From: Palaemon carinicauda
Taxonomy: Eukaryota; Arthropoda; Malacostraca; Decapoda; Palaemonidae
Direction: 5' to 3'
Length of the DNA stretch: 64,000 nucleotides
Assembly: GCF_036898095.1 (NCBI RefSeq)
Contig: NC_090765.1
Coordinates: 27,590,903 to 27,654,902, forward strand
Shown: in pieces, positions 1-14,456 of the stretch
Layout: every line of letters starts with the position of its first letter
Position numbering within the stretch: position 1 is the first letter of the stretch
The notes under the pieces: generated by a model
Seen by the model: the letters and a program-made list of their open reading frames with translations, nothing else
Told to the model about the DNA's origin: nothing
Databases searched by the model: none
Position numbers and translations under genes: made by a program

Positions 1-1495
1 GTGAATTATCAATTTCTTTATTAACAACACTCGGATTACCTCACAAACTAACATACAGACGTAGACACCACACGGCTGCGTGTATGAAACAAGAGCGAGT
101 ACGAGCGTGCGATTTCTGGGACGCCAAAATACACACACACAAGTCTGCGGCTGAACTAAAGTTATAGAGTAGCCATAAATGGTCATATGTTCTGAATACA
201 TCAAGTTCTCCTCTGCCTCTCCTTCGTCATCTCTTCTCTTTCGTCCACGTTTTCTTCGTTTCTCCATTTTCCATTACTCTTCCTCCTTTTCCCCCTCTCG
301 TGTTACTCTCTTAATATGCACTTACTAATCTAATCTAATTTTCAAATTATTTCTATTTTTCCTTTAAACGCTCGTTGCTAATTTCCGATTCTTCAGTATT
401 CATTCTTGCTTTTTCATTTTTTCTTCCATTTCTTAAACTTCATTCCATGTTGTCTAGATCTTCCTCCATCATCATCAAAAAGTACCTTCGTCTCCTAACA
501 AATTTCTGCTTTTATTATATCCTCTAAGTTTCTTCCTCTTATCATGAAAATGTTCCCTTTGTCATAATCCTTTGTTACCTCTGCCGTGCTTCACCATTTC
601 AGGTCTCTCCAGTTCGCTCATGATTTACATTTTCCCAAACATTTCGTTCATCCTTCGATTAAATTACCTTTCCCTGCGCCATCCTCCTATCGCCATCAAC
701 TACCATTTCAATTACAATTGAATCCTCTACTATACCTTTTATCATATCAAAATTTCCTTCGTCTCCTATTTATGCTTTGTTCTACAATACCTTCTCAACA
801 GCGTATTCCCCGTCGTCTCGTTTGTCCCAACTCAAGGACCAAGTCGAAGCAGCCGCCTTCCATCACCATCTGAAGGAAATAAACCAAACTGTTTTTTCTT
901 TACGAAATTACGACCTCTCCTAGGAACCGTGACACTCACTGCTTGCGACCCACAGCAAAAACAACCCTGGGGGACTTCAAGACACTTCCGTTGGGTTATA
1001 AATGCCGAGGTGGCACGTTCAGGAGGTAGAAACCAGGGGAGCGTCCACTGAAAGGACGCAACTAAGAACTTGTGCATGTAGACGAACTGTACAGATTTAG
1101 CTATCTCTGCCTCTCTCTTCTTTAATTCAAACACAATTAACTAACAAGGGTCAGCACGCACGCCCTTTAAGTTTGAGTTGAAAGGAGGGAGGGAGGCTGC
1201 ATGGGACGGATGGGCCGAAACTAATATGTACCAGGCACCCAAAGAGGGCTTATCAAGGGCTCTAAAGTGCCATATGTAGGCAATTAAGAAGAGGGTCATT
1301 TGGAGACCCCCACCCCCACCCCTCGATTCAGTTTCGGCATATTCTCTTTATTCTTTGGTAGTAAGTGATACTGAGATTGAAGTGTCAATCTCATTGTGTA
1401 CGTGACAAGACTAACGGATGCAGTTGATTCTGGAAATAAAGGAATAAAACAAACAACAAATAGGGAGGTTTTGCATAAAATATTTTCACCACCTT
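1..1495. other. No gene seen; pyrimidine-rich stretch
   Basis: No convincing coding region on either strand. About 205-560 is strongly C/T-biased on the plus strand (runs of cttcct and tctcc type). The open frames here (586-873 plus, 832-1134 minus) have no recognisable motif and no supporting splice context. Confidence 0.5.
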
Positions 1496-1536
1496 TATAT
1501 ATATATATATATATATATACATATATATATACATAT

Positions 1537-1577
<41 letters not shown>
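1496..1577. repeat. (TA)n microsatellite
   Basis: Nearly pure TA dinucleotides with a few TACA interruptions. Open frames reading Tyr-Ile repeats across it are artefacts. Confidence 0.95.
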
Positions 1578-1683
1578 CTACGAGGATTTTCCAGAACTTA
1601 TATCAATGGTGATAGGTTTTGTGCTATATATTAGTCACGAAAGCCGTGTTTAATAAAGAAAATAACTTTACTTCGAAACAACC

Positions 1684-1685
<2 letters not shown>

Positions 1686-1728
<43 letters not shown>

Positions 1729-1821
1729 GCGGTTTTTATTCATACATTCCTCCTCACTGGTTATTTGTTCATCCGTACGAATGTCTTCATCCATCAACCT
1801 TTTTCTTGTAACTACATCTTC

Positions 1822-1861
<40 letters not shown>
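1686..1861. repeat. Two (GA)n tracts
   Basis: GA runs at about 1686-1725 and 1824-1861, separated by about 100 bp of unique sequence. Confidence 0.95.
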
Positions 1862-1863
<2 letters not shown>

Positions 1864-1872
1864 TGGCGTCAA

Positions 1873-2700
1873 TGGAAGCCATCACCCTTCAAAGCTATAA
1901 AAGTCCTGTGTTCACAGTAACTGTATACAGCAAGAGGACAACACATTAAGGAACAAAACAGACGAATAATACGTTGCATGCATAAACACACTTCACTGCC
2001 ATGTAATTGGAAAACGTTCCTGTCTAGAACACCCAACATCTAGATGAGAGAATTTAAACCTTTAGAATCTTAAATGAATGAAAATTTGCCATCTCCGAAA
2101 AAAACAGTGTTTAGAATTTCATTTCAACGAAGTGCAAATTTATCTATAAAGAGTATTAAAAATAATGACATGACATTTAAATTATCGGAGACATTGCTTG
2201 AAGAAGAAAAGTTACTGGTGATGAAATCATGAAACACTTGCGAGCTCATTAAAAAAATATCTGTTTAGATTAAACACACAAATATTAGCATTCTAAAAAG
2301 GAATTTATGCATTTCTTTTTTTAGTAATTAATGATCATGAAGGAATTTCCGATTAATTCTGCTTGTGTAATGATTACCCCACTAGCTATACGTCATTATA
2401 AGATTGGGATAAATGTGTCACTAAATTGATGAGGGTGACAGCTAACAAAGTAGAGAAATCTAATATTGCCCAGATGAAGTCTTGCTAAGAGATAAGCGCG
2501 TTTGCCTAATAAAGAAAGGCTTCTTGTATAACCCTGATGATTACCAGCTGTGCTTTCAGAAATAACTCTTCTGGCTGACTTGAATTTGAATCGAGCAGGA
2601 AAAGGCTTAACTTCGAACCAAAACAGCGCTTTTATTGCTGCCCAAACCTGAGTTTCCTAAATTATTTTCAGAACTACGGAGAGAAGTGGTGTGCTTGCGC
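1873..2700. other. No gene seen
   Basis: AT-rich sequence without a supported coding region, RNA gene or repeat family that I recognise. Confidence 0.5.
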
Positions 2701-2703
2701 ACG

Positions 2704-2765
<62 letters not shown>

Positions 2766-3040
2766 TAATGTATTTATACGTAAATATTTAAAATATACAT
2801 ATATTGTACGCATACATGGGTGTATATTTATATATATATATATATATATATACATACATGCATACATAAATATAAATATACATATATATGTATACACTGT
2901 ATATATATATATATATATGTATACACACAAATTTACATATATGCAATAAACCACATGATAAAATAAAAATAGTTATAGGATCCTGACCGATTTTGCCTTT
3001 GACTCTATCTAGAGAACCGATATATCGAATGAGATTTTTG

Positions 3041-3078
<38 letters not shown>

Positions 3079-3490
3079 TTAGATTAGGAACATACATACG
3101 AACATTTGCAGAACAAAACATCAGAAAAAGAAAAAACCGTACTTCTCTTTCCGACAATACCCCCAAGTACTTTGTGGGCGGAGCTCATTTCACATTTACG
3201 AGGAAGGTGCGTCTCGAATGATTGGTCAAATATCCAGGTGTTTCTAGAACTTCAGATAGTTAACTATATACTAATTTGAGTTTTTATATATATATATACT
3301 GTATATATATATATATATATATATATATTTAGATGTATGTATGTATGTATATATATATATATATATATACATACATACATACATACATACATACATCTAA
3401 ATATATATATATATATATATATATATAATAATATATGTATGTGTGCGTGTGTGTATGTGTATGTGTATATATATATATATATATATACAT

Positions 3491-3539
<49 letters not shown>

Positions 3540-3546
3540 CATATAT
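2704..3546. repeat. Compound microsatellite cluster (CT, TA, TACA)
   Basis: CT run 2704-2732 passes straight into TA 2733-2762. TA/TACA patches follow at about 2828-2938 and 3042-3075, then a large compound block at 3283-3546. In the last block tgta runs on one side of a TA core are mirrored by taca runs on the other, so it is self-complementary and could form a long hairpin. Confidence 0.9.
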
Positions 3547-3764
3547 AGAAACCCCTTTTCTTTTAAAAGGGGAGAAATCATCCAGTCCAATATTTCACTC
3601 GACTCTTACAGACCTAAACCAAACGAATTATGGAAGGAATAATTTAATCTAGGTGATAAAACAAATCAGATAAAAAAAATTTTAAAAATAAAAAATAAAA
3701 TTTTATCAGAAAGTTTTGCTTCTTGAAAACGTTAAATATATATAAAAAAGAAACTATATATGAT

Positions 3765-4100
3765 AAAATGTCAAGACAGTTTACTAACTATAACAAACTT
3801 CTTTCTTTTCCGAAAAGGCTGTATTTGCATAGAACACATTTATTGTTAAAATCGCATCACACTAACTGCACTTGGTAACTATGTCATGTGGTGCGCACAT
3901 TAAAATCCCATTGGTCAATCTCATATGACCAATAAAAATCTTGCTAAAATTACTTCAGTTATTTTGCCTGTCTGGTCTGATAATCAAAGTGGGTTACATG
4001 TCTTTCAATTTATTATTTTCCGATTCATTATCCCAAATATTTTGCCATTTCGTTACTATCAAATGTTTCATTGATGTTACATAATTATTAAGGGGAAGCT
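3765..4100. repeat. Dispersed repeat copy 1 (pair with 4981-5340)
   Basis: The order of short matching blocks (gataaaatgtc, then a cactaactgcac-type block, then attaaaa.tcc, gctaaaattac.tcagtt and gattcatta) is the same as at 4981-5340, about 1.2 kb downstream. This indicates an old, diverged duplication or two copies of one dispersed repeat. Confidence 0.55.
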
Positions 4101-4668
4101 TACTGTAATAGTAAAATACTTATACATAAAAATATACATATATATGTATGTTAGCAGATAAGAAAAGACTAATATCACACAGAAACAGGCAGACAATATG
4201 AGAGCACAATTCCTAAGATAAAAAACCGGGTGTCACCAAGGTCTGTTTAAAGAATAAAAATTTCTTGAAGCTTCACGATCCATTTGTATATAAATGCAAC
4301 GAGTTTTTACATCCCATGTCCAATATTTGAATCATTATTAAAACTTTATTTTATAAAGCTGGATTCCATGATATTACCTTCTAATTAATTACTAGAAATA
4401 GCCATTCTTTTTTTTTTTTTTTTTTTTTTTTGCACTTTGCTTACGCAGCTCATTTCGCTTTTCGATGAATTACATGGATATATAAAGAGCCTTTAAGTCC
4501 ATACAAACAGCAGAAATAAGATAACTACACAGCTTGGTATTAATAAAAGAGTTTAAAGGTTAAAGGTGAGTGCTGAGGCAAGAGTCAGGCCATTGCACTT
4601 TCCATACATTATCCTGACCTCCAACTATATATGTATGTGGTCAGCGTGAAATTCAAGCCCCACCCATT

Positions 4669-4725
4669 AATATTATTATTATTATTATCATTATTATTAT
4701 TATTATTATTGTTGTTGTTGTTGTT
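4669..4725. repeat. (ATT)n/(GTT)n microsatellite
   Basis: ATT trinucleotides with one interruption, turning into GTT trinucleotides at the end. Confidence 0.95.
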
Positions 4726-4980
4726 ACAAACTCGACTCTTACATAGCTGGGCCAATTAACATCCGGAATAAAATTATTTTGTACTGATGTTAAATAAATG
4801 AATAAAATAAAATATATTCTAAATATAATGGATATAAGGTGAATAATGAGGTAAAAATATGTGATGAGTAGAAATCTAAATCTTGTCTATAAAACCAATG
4901 TTTCTTTAAATATATATATAATATGTGTGTGCGTGTATATATATAATCAAAATCATATAAAGAGGGAATTTCTCTGAGTC

Positions 4981-5340
4981 TGATAAAATGTCCATAAAAC
5001 TTTTCCTGCCATTACATAAATACTCTCTCTCTCTCTTCTCTCTCTCTTCTCTCTCTCTCTCTCTCTCTCTATTGAAAACTTTACAATTGCTAAAATTATT
5101 TTGTATGGTTAAAAAAGTGTCACACTCGCTGCACTGGAAACTAATTCATGAGGTATACACATTAAAAATCCAAGCGTCAATTTAGTATGACCTATACGTT
5201 ACCTAGCTAAAATTACATCAGTTCTTCTTTTGATTTGATTTGAGGAGTGCCATCGAGAAACAATTGGATTTATTTGTTTTAATCTATTAGTATTAGATTC
5301 ATTACTCCAACGAGTTTGTCATGTTAATGATGTGAAATTT
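4981..5340. repeat. Dispersed repeat copy 2 with CT insert
   Basis: Diverged second copy of the 3765-4100 segment. It differs by a CT-rich microsatellite at 5022-5070 inserted after the first shared block. Confidence 0.55.
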
Positions 5341-6029
5341 TTTTATGATGGTAATTTAATATCTTCCACCCAACCTATGACCAAGAACCACTAGTCAATG
5401 GCTGCTGATGACTCCATAGGTAATCGAGAAACATCAATGATATGAAACTTCATTAACATAAAACTGTCTTAGATTCGATTGTGGCGGGAAGGGAGACATG
5501 AAGAATGAACGCAAAACCGACAGCCATATTCCAAAGATGGGAAAATATGCCCAAATTGAATATTTAATAGCGATTTGAAATAAAAAATGTGATCACTCCA
5601 GGAATTAAGAAGTAACTTGGGCTTTCAAAATATTGATAAGTATTGATATATGTACAAGGCTCAACAGACATTTCCTCAAAACTAAAGAGAAAATAGGATA
5701 CAATAAAATGTCACTAGGGTATGGTGCTATCCGAAATTGAGTGTCACATGTAGATGAGCTAAGAGGCAAGAAATAATAATAATAATAATAAAAAAAAAAG
5801 TGTTGAATCATCAAAAAAAAAATATGTATACGAGAGGAAATAGATTGTAAAAAACATCATTGACAAAAAAGGAAGAAAAAGAGCAAGTGAAAGAACAGAA
5901 CCCAGATGAACACCACTAGAGATGGGGAGGGAGGGGAACAGATGTTATATATACGCTGTCAAAACATACTATATCAAACGATTGAATAAAAAAAAAGACC
6001 TAGAAATAAGATTATAGAGAGAAAAGAAA

Positions 6030-6330
6030 TGAAACAAAAACACATAGCGTTGCCTAACAAAAAATTACGTCAGGCTCCATCAAATGCCTTGCATACGTCA
6101 AGGGAGACGACGAACGAGTCTCTGAAGTGCTATGGAGATGACCAAACATCAGTGAGAAAGGAAAGGTCGCCAGTAAATTATACTGGTGATCCCAAAGGAG
6201 TTGGATCCAGGCGGTGCAGTTAAATGATTTATGAGTAAAGTTTCGAATAGTTAGGTGATAGTTAAACTTAAGGCAACAAGACTGTATGGAAGGAATCGGC
6301 TGGACTTCATCATCGTCTTTCCATTAGTAA
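6030..6330 (-). pseudogene. LINE reverse transcriptase relic
   Basis: On the minus strand the frame through about 6190-6060 reads FTGDLSFLTDVWSSP, a stop, then HFRDSFVVSLDVCKAFDGA. This matches the non-LTR reverse transcriptase block in which a GDL..LTD.W segment leads into the first catalytic Asp motif (VVSLDVSKAFDRVWH in relatives). The conserved Asp and KAFD are kept; the Trp-His that should follow is lost, and stops lie on both sides. It is a short, dead fragment of a CR1/Jockey-type element. The family assignment rests on motif recognition only. Confidence 0.6.
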
Positions 6331-6479
6331 TGATAAATGCAGGATCTAACAATGAGCGGAAACAAATACACTGCAGCAATGTGCAGTTGTTAGTATATAT
6401 ACTTTATAGGATATTTGGTAACATAATATTAGGTACAATTAAAATAATCACAATAACGAAATTCTATATCTGATTTTGG

Positions 6480-8011
<1,532 letters not shown>

Positions 8012-8722
8012 TGGTATAATCTATACATATACTCATATATCACCATTCTCATATCAAAAGGACCAACAACTCATATAACTTTTAAGAAAACTTATGATTT
8101 CATCTCAGAGCAAACTAAAGAGCAAATGGAGCCCTTTTCTGTGACGAAGGGGATGATGTAACAGAACAAACAAACGCTAGGAGACTAACACACTAACACA
8201 GAGATCGAGGCAGAGCGAAAATCGTTTCTCGGCAACATATGGGTGGAGAAAGATGGGATTCGTACACTAATAAACAATCCCTTACTTGGATATTATAGCA
8301 GACATTCACACACATGAGCCAGTGTATGTTAGTTCGTATGCTTACATATCACATACCGGCTAAGAACTTGCACGTATAAAGAACTATAAACTAAAACAAA
8401 AAACAATCAATGATACATTATAAGTAAAATTAAAACTATAATAATAAAAGCAAAACGATGGTAGGGACAACCACTTTTAAATCTGAAATTAAAGTCGCTA
8501 TGGCAACCGATCTTTTAGCACTAATTACTGTCTTTACTGGATCACCCACATAATAATCCTTATTAACAATGACTTACTGACTTTCCAGCCTAAAAAAAAA
8601 AAAAAAAAAATAACAATACCATAACAAAGAGAATCGAAGCTTACAATGATGGGTGACAGCTCTACTTTTCGTCACTATGTAAATATTTTACACCTGCCTA
8701 TTTATAATGCACTATATGTATA
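8012..8722. other. No gene seen
   Basis: No supported coding region. Contains a short A tract near 8594-8610. Confidence 0.45.
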
Positions 8723-8744
8723 TATCTATCTATCTATCTATCTA

Positions 8745-8824
<80 letters not shown>
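8723..8824. repeat. (TATC)n followed by (TA)n
   Basis: TATC tetranucleotides to about 8748, then pure TA to 8824. Confidence 0.95.
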
Positions 8825-8825
<1 letters not shown>

Positions 8826-9000
8826 TAATCATAATCCTAGCTTCAAACCACTAAGGGAAAATCTCAGCTGATTATAAGAAATTATTTAAAAAATCGTAAT
8901 CTAAACACCATCATAACTCCTCATCGTGGAGATGGGTCGTTAGACTTGTTACTCGAGTACAAGGGGATGCTACGGATATCGTAAGTACTTCAAGGGTGAC

Positions 9001-9001
<1 letters not shown>

Positions 9002-9066
<65 letters not shown>
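9002..9066. repeat. (GA)n microsatellite
   Basis: Uninterrupted GA dinucleotides. Confidence 0.95.
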
Positions 9067-9069
<3 letters not shown>

Positions 9070-9402
9070 CAAAATGCTTTATGTCAATTTCATTTCTGGT
9101 ATAAAGTTCAAAAACGTTCCCTTGAGTAAACAAAGATTAAATGTGACAATATAATGCGGCATTGTGTGACAGTTCAGTAAAAAAAATGTCATTCTAACCC
9201 CCATATCAAGAATGAACAGCAAAACCATACAATTAGAGATGAACAGTACTTGTTTGAACCTTTCTAGAAGCAGACCTTAAGAACGCCTTTGTCTGAAAGT
9301 AGAAGTCCAAGGGTAAACGCCCTTAAAAGGCATTAAAATGAACGAACTGTCGGCAAAACCCGCAAAAATATGAATTAGACCCAACACTGAAACACAACTC
9401 AC

Positions 9403-9633
9403 AAAGAAACCAACCGTCGTCAGCAGTAAGAAGTCCCTCACACAGACAGAGCAGACTGTGATCCTGACATCACTCCAGGCCAAAAAACCTCTAACCAATG
9501 TCTTGAAAGCTAAGGCGATGTCCTCACTCCTCCCCAGACGATGTGCGAGCAGGGATTTGGGGAATGGGGAGGATGCTGGCCTGGGTACTGACAGGGAGTG
9601 GTAATCACCAGGAATATCAACCGGCAGCGACAT
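9403..9633 (-). CDS. Candidate first coding exon, unrecognised
   Basis: On the minus strand an ATG at 9633 opens a frame of 118 codons, unusually balanced in base composition for this AT-rich area. A GTGAGT donor-like site lies at 9402-9397, which would end a phase-0 exon of exactly 77 codons beginning MSLPVDIPGDYHSLSVPRP. The segment is Pro/Ser-rich at first, then basic, then hydrophobic (DFLLLTTVGFF). I recognise no domain, no downstream exon was identified, and the frame could be chance or part of an old repeat. Confidence 0.25.
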
Positions 9634-9639
9634 CTTGTA

Positions 9640-10600
9640 ACGTCTTCTTACACTTCCTATGTACCTAATAACTGTATTGCAATTACACTCACACGGTAGT
9701 AATTGAAGTTGTTTACATTTTCATAAAGGAAATACCTTCTGATATGACGTTAATCAATCTCTCGAGCAATGTTACAGCATCGAGAAATGAAACGCAGATC
9801 TTTTGTTGAGATCCATGAGCGTGGGTATGGCTACAGACACCGCCTCGGGGCAACAGATGCCTATAAATTTGTTTTTTACATTTCCATTTTAAATAACACG
9901 AATTACCCATGCTATTTTCTACTCCTTTCAAAAAATGGTATCTAATGACAACCTGGTATTATCAAACAACTAATGTATCTCTATATTAGGATGAAATGAA
10001 CGTGCAGACAGGTTTATGAAATGCGATATGGACGAAAAGATATAAATCACTACATGGCTACTCTACACAGCTGTTCTTTGACAAGCAGCAATATGTGCCA
10101 GTCAAATCAAATAATGATTACAATACACGTTTGATTAAGTAATAATATACTCATTTCTGAATTACTTCTAGTATAAATCTATTAATTTCCAGAATTATTT
10201 GAAGGACTACCAAATAATATGAAGAAATAAAAGTCTACAAATGAGACTCATCATGTGTACTATAGCTTGGGAAAGGCGATGGTGATGTTACGTGCGTAAG
10301 TTTGTTTCAAGACCCATAAATGCACCTGCGTGTGCATACGCACGTAATAGGATAAGGTCCAGGGACGTTTGCTTAGGCTATTCTAGAATCTAGAATATGA
10401 CTTTGCAACGCTTTTCATATCTATTGCATTTCTAATTTCAACATTACCCACAACACTTATTACTAAATAGACCGCGTCAAACCGGTCAGGGATTGTAGAG
10501 TAAGTCAAGGTCGGTAGTAATTGTGACTCCTAACCCACCTACTCATAATGTGACCTTTATATCCCCCCCCAATACATCCTCTCCTTCAACAACAACAAAT
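9640..10600. other. No gene seen
   Basis: Unique-looking AT-rich sequence with no supported feature. Confidence 0.45.
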
Positions 10601-10605
10601 CAAGT

Positions 10606-10820
<215 letters not shown>

Positions 10821-10837
10821 TCATGGCATGAAAATGA

Positions 10838-11212
10838 AACAATCTCCAACAGATTTGGTATATTTAAGAACAAAGTCCTCAGGAGAATATTGGGAGTTAG
10901 ATGGCAGGACAGGATTAGCCTACAAATGAAACTATAAGAGAGAATATTCGAGTGCCATATACGGATGAGATCATGGCGAGTGGTAGATGGAGATGGTTTG
11001 GCCATGCTCTTCGCACTCCCCAAGAGAGTTTAGTTCACCAAACGTTCAGCTGGGCTCCACAAGGCACTTGAAGAGCTGAAAGACCACGCCTACGTGGCTG
11101 AGGACTATGAAGCATTAAGTAGATGATGATTGGGGAAGGATTGAATTGAAAGATCAAGACAAGAGACAATTGGCGAAATTTAACCGAGGCTCTTTGCGTG
11201 AATAGACGTAGG

Positions 11213-11214
<2 letters not shown>
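10838..11214 (+). pseudogene. RTE-like LINE C-terminal relic
   Basis: Plus-strand frames read [18 protein letters not shown], then WRWFGHALRTPQES and VHQTFSWAPQGT, then a block resembling KIKTRDNWR..T. This is the C-terminal end, after the RT domain, of the endonuclease-reverse transcriptase (RTE-type) LINEs, where a VRWQDR block precedes RWRWFGHALR and W.P.G.RRRGRP. Several frame changes and stops make it non-functional. It is enclosed by (TA)n tracts on both sides, so the element may have ended in or been captured by microsatellite sequence. Confidence 0.65.

Positions 11215-11290
<76 letters not shown>
11215..11290. repeat. (TA)n microsatellite
   Basis: TA tract immediately after the LINE relic. 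Confidence 0.95.
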
Positions 11291-11292
<2 letters not shown>

Positions 11293-11509
11293 GTGTATGT
11301 GTATATATGCTACATGCATGAACACACGAGAGGGGGTAAATATGCCCCTCCAAAGGTAAGATGCAAGAAAAAAGAAAGACAGTAGGTTATGAAAGAAAGG
11401 TAGTGGGGTAAAAGCAGGAGATTGGAAGAGATCTGAATTAATAGCGCTAATGGTAATCATACTTGCCACTTTATAGATGCCAGCCCTGTAACAGAATCTT
11501 CACAACTCT

Positions 11510-11570
11510 CTCTGATGTGGCCCCTGGGCTTATAGCATCTGACTTTTCCAACTGGGGTTGTAGCTAAACA

Positions 11571-11648
<78 letters not shown>
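11510..11648 (+). mobile_element. LINE 3' tail with (AAT)n
   Basis: Carries the recurring block 'cccctgggcttatagcat' and 'aactggggttgtagct' and ends in a long AAT run (11572-11647). The same block ends LINE copies at 20.4, 23.9, 48.3 and 48.7 kb, so this is a severely 5'-truncated copy of that family. Confidence 0.8.
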
Positions 11649-12404
11649 TTAAAATGTTACCAACCCTTAGTGTGTACTTTCTAATACTACAAAACCTTTG
11701 AATGTTACAAAATACTGAGTCTTGTTTTTTCCCCTATTATGCTATGGCGATGTTGAAAGAAATATGGCTATTTTGGCTAATTTTAAATAAAATACTATAC
11801 ATCACCACTTAGTGAATCTTTTTATACTGACATTCTAAATAGCTCTTGAATTAGATGAACACAATTAGGACAAGAGAGATGCTGATAATAAATAATTTAA
11901 AAAATAACTTCATACCTATCAAAATTTATAAAACTAGGATACGTAAAATATAAATTTGTTCACCTTTCTTTTGTTTCAGACGTAAACTAGGCACTGACAA
12001 ATTTTACATCATCCACGCAGCTATTCTGAACAGCTGACGTGTTAGACGGGGAAGTCTAAAATTTTGAGTATTATTACTTGTGACATACAGATTTACGCTA
12101 AAATATGTTTATTATTTGTGATAGACACATCTATAATAGCGTTTTGATAAAAATATGCATATTGGGTGGTTAAAATTGTTAATTATACGTGGTAGGTTAG
12201 TCTAAATTTCGGTACTCTTGGATTTTTAGAGTAAAATCATAAATTCACATCCTAAATAACTTTTATTAATTTAAGAACTAGCATTTATTAAATGCTAGCT
12301 AGCATACATAAAAGTAGGTCTGAATTAATCAAGCAGCCTAGATTGTTTATAATATAAATTCGGTTAATTTAGGGAGTCAGGCAATCCAACTAGATTTGTC
12401 CCCA

Positions 12405-12632
12405 AATAAAAATTTTCTATATAATCTATAAAACTTTAACAAAACAAGAGGAAGAGAAACAAGACATAATAGCGTGCCCGAGTGTACCCTCGAGCAAGAG
12501 AACTCTAACCCTAAATAGTGGAAGACCATGGTATAGAGGGTATGGCACTACCCAAGACTAGAGAACAATGGTTTGATTTTGGAGTGTCCTTCTCCAAGAA
12601 GAGCTGCTTACCATAGCTAAAGAGGTATACTA
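12405..12632 (-). mobile_element. LINE 3' UTR fragment
   Basis: Matches in order the 48840-49035 copy: 'aacaaaacaagag', 'gagtgtaccctc', 'gcaagagaactctaac', 'cactacccaagactagag' and 'gagtgtccttctcc'. Orientation is minus, as judged from the AAT-tail end of full copies. The coding part and the AAT tail are missing. Confidence 0.75.
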
Positions 12633-13129
12633 TTAGAAAAGTTTGAAACTCAAAATGCACAGTTATATTTGGCATACACTGACCTAGAAAATAATAATGA
12701 TGAAATCAATAAATGTAGAGGTAGTTGAAGATGTCTGGTGTAAAAATAATTGACGAGTGTAACTAAGAGTTTGTTATGATGGTTGTAAAGCCTCTGTTAG
12801 ATTGATTGATTGATTGATTTGAGTTTTTTTCTGGAATCCTGACATCGAAGGTCATTGACGTTAGAATATGTAAGGAAATGGATTGATGCAGTATGAAAGT
12901 GGGTCTGGATGGTGGGTATCTTTGTGGATGAAAGAAATCAATTTTTTTTTAAAAAATATGAATGAAGTGTAAAGCAATGAATCTTTCTAGTAACTGAAGA
13001 ATTATTTTTAAAGTTTGCACGAGGAGAGTCGATTAAATGTGAAGCATCACCATCGCACCGTCATTGTATGACTGTCATATTAAACATTTCTAAGCCTAAA
13101 AACATTGATAAACAAGACAGGCATCAATT

Positions 13130-13131
13130 TC

Positions 13132-13209
<78 letters not shown>
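13130..13209. repeat. (GA)n microsatellite
   Basis: Long uninterrupted GA run. Confidence 0.95.
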
Positions 13210-13215
<6 letters not shown>

Positions 13216-13760
13216 CATATTGAGAGACATGTTATCTCAAATTTCAATGGTTACCTTTAAGTATAACATGGCCTTAAGGAAACATATACTGAAAACAAAA
13301 CTCTCAGAGTTTAGTCTGCCCTAGTACATCAATATCGCCATATAATTCAAATTTCATCCTTGAATTAAATGGGTATAATTTCATTGAACACTGTCAGTAC
13401 TTCTTCAAGACGGGATCTGAAATATCACTGAAGAAAAGCTGATATCTTAAAATGAAAGAAGACTACAGTAAAGACTGAATTAGCAGTTGTGAAGAAGAAA
13501 CCCTTCAAGAGAGAAGGATTTGTGTCAAGCATTGTGGAAAGTTTTATGATGTCACGTGAGACGAAACAATGCCAACAGGTTCCATCTATTAAATAATCAG
13601 ATATATTTAAAACTGTATACCACAGATGTCGATACAGAGGATAAAAATTTGACATTTGCATTTTATGTAGATTAAAAAAATATTGTAGTGCGTCATTTAA
13701 AAGAAAAGCCATGATATATAAGGATTAGGGAAATTTAAGTTATATTCAGGATTGGAATAA
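13210..13760. other. No gene seen
   Basis: AT-rich sequence; a 95-codon minus frame at 13425-13712 has no recognisable feature. Confidence 0.45.
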
Positions 13761-13840
13761 AAGTATACAAATATCAGAAAAGCAAGAAAAGTGTATTATG
13801 AAAATATGTTACTGAGGTTCTTATACGCATATAAATCACA

Positions 13841-13893
<53 letters not shown>

Positions 13894-13987
13894 AACACGA
13901 CTGAAAAGTATACAAATATCAGAAAAGCAAGAAAAGTGTATTATGAAAATATGTTACTGAGGTTCTTATACGCATATAAATCACACA

Positions 13988-14043
<56 letters not shown>

Positions 14044-14050
14044 GGGAACA
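13761..14050. repeat. Tandem 145-bp duplication, each with poly(A)
   Basis: The segment beginning aagtatacaaatatcag at 13761 recurs almost unchanged at 13906. Each copy ends in a run of about 50 A followed by 'ggaacacg'. The high identity of the pair points to a recent duplication or an assembly effect. Confidence 0.9.
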
Positions 14051-14456
14051 CGGCGGAATTACCAGCATAAATATTATTATGAATAGTAGACCGCTTAACA
14101 TAAATTATACGATACTAGGTATACACTTGGCGGCAAATTACAGATTAAGAGTGTGATCATTAAGAAAAATATATTATGATTTTCTCGATTACTTTCACGC
14201 CCAAGCTTTAAAACCTTGTATAAAGTATTATTCAACTACAATCTAAATACGATTTCTATACAATTTCTAAGTTAGAATTTCGTTAACAAAGCAAGTTTTG
14301 ACACAAATCCATTCAAACTATCACATAATATTTTGAGATATGTTAAATAACTGCACATGATTCGATTCAAATAATAAGAAAAACGTAAATACACAAGCAT
14401 ACGGTATACATACTTTATTTCTGATGAAGTACATAAAACCCTTGATCTGCATTTAC
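14051..14456. other. No gene seen
   Basis: AT-rich spacer between the poly(A) duplication and the large minisatellite. Confidence 0.5.

Noticed and set aside
832..1134. 100-codon minus-strand frame with several Cys residues
   Set aside because: No recognisable domain pattern and no splice or promoter support.
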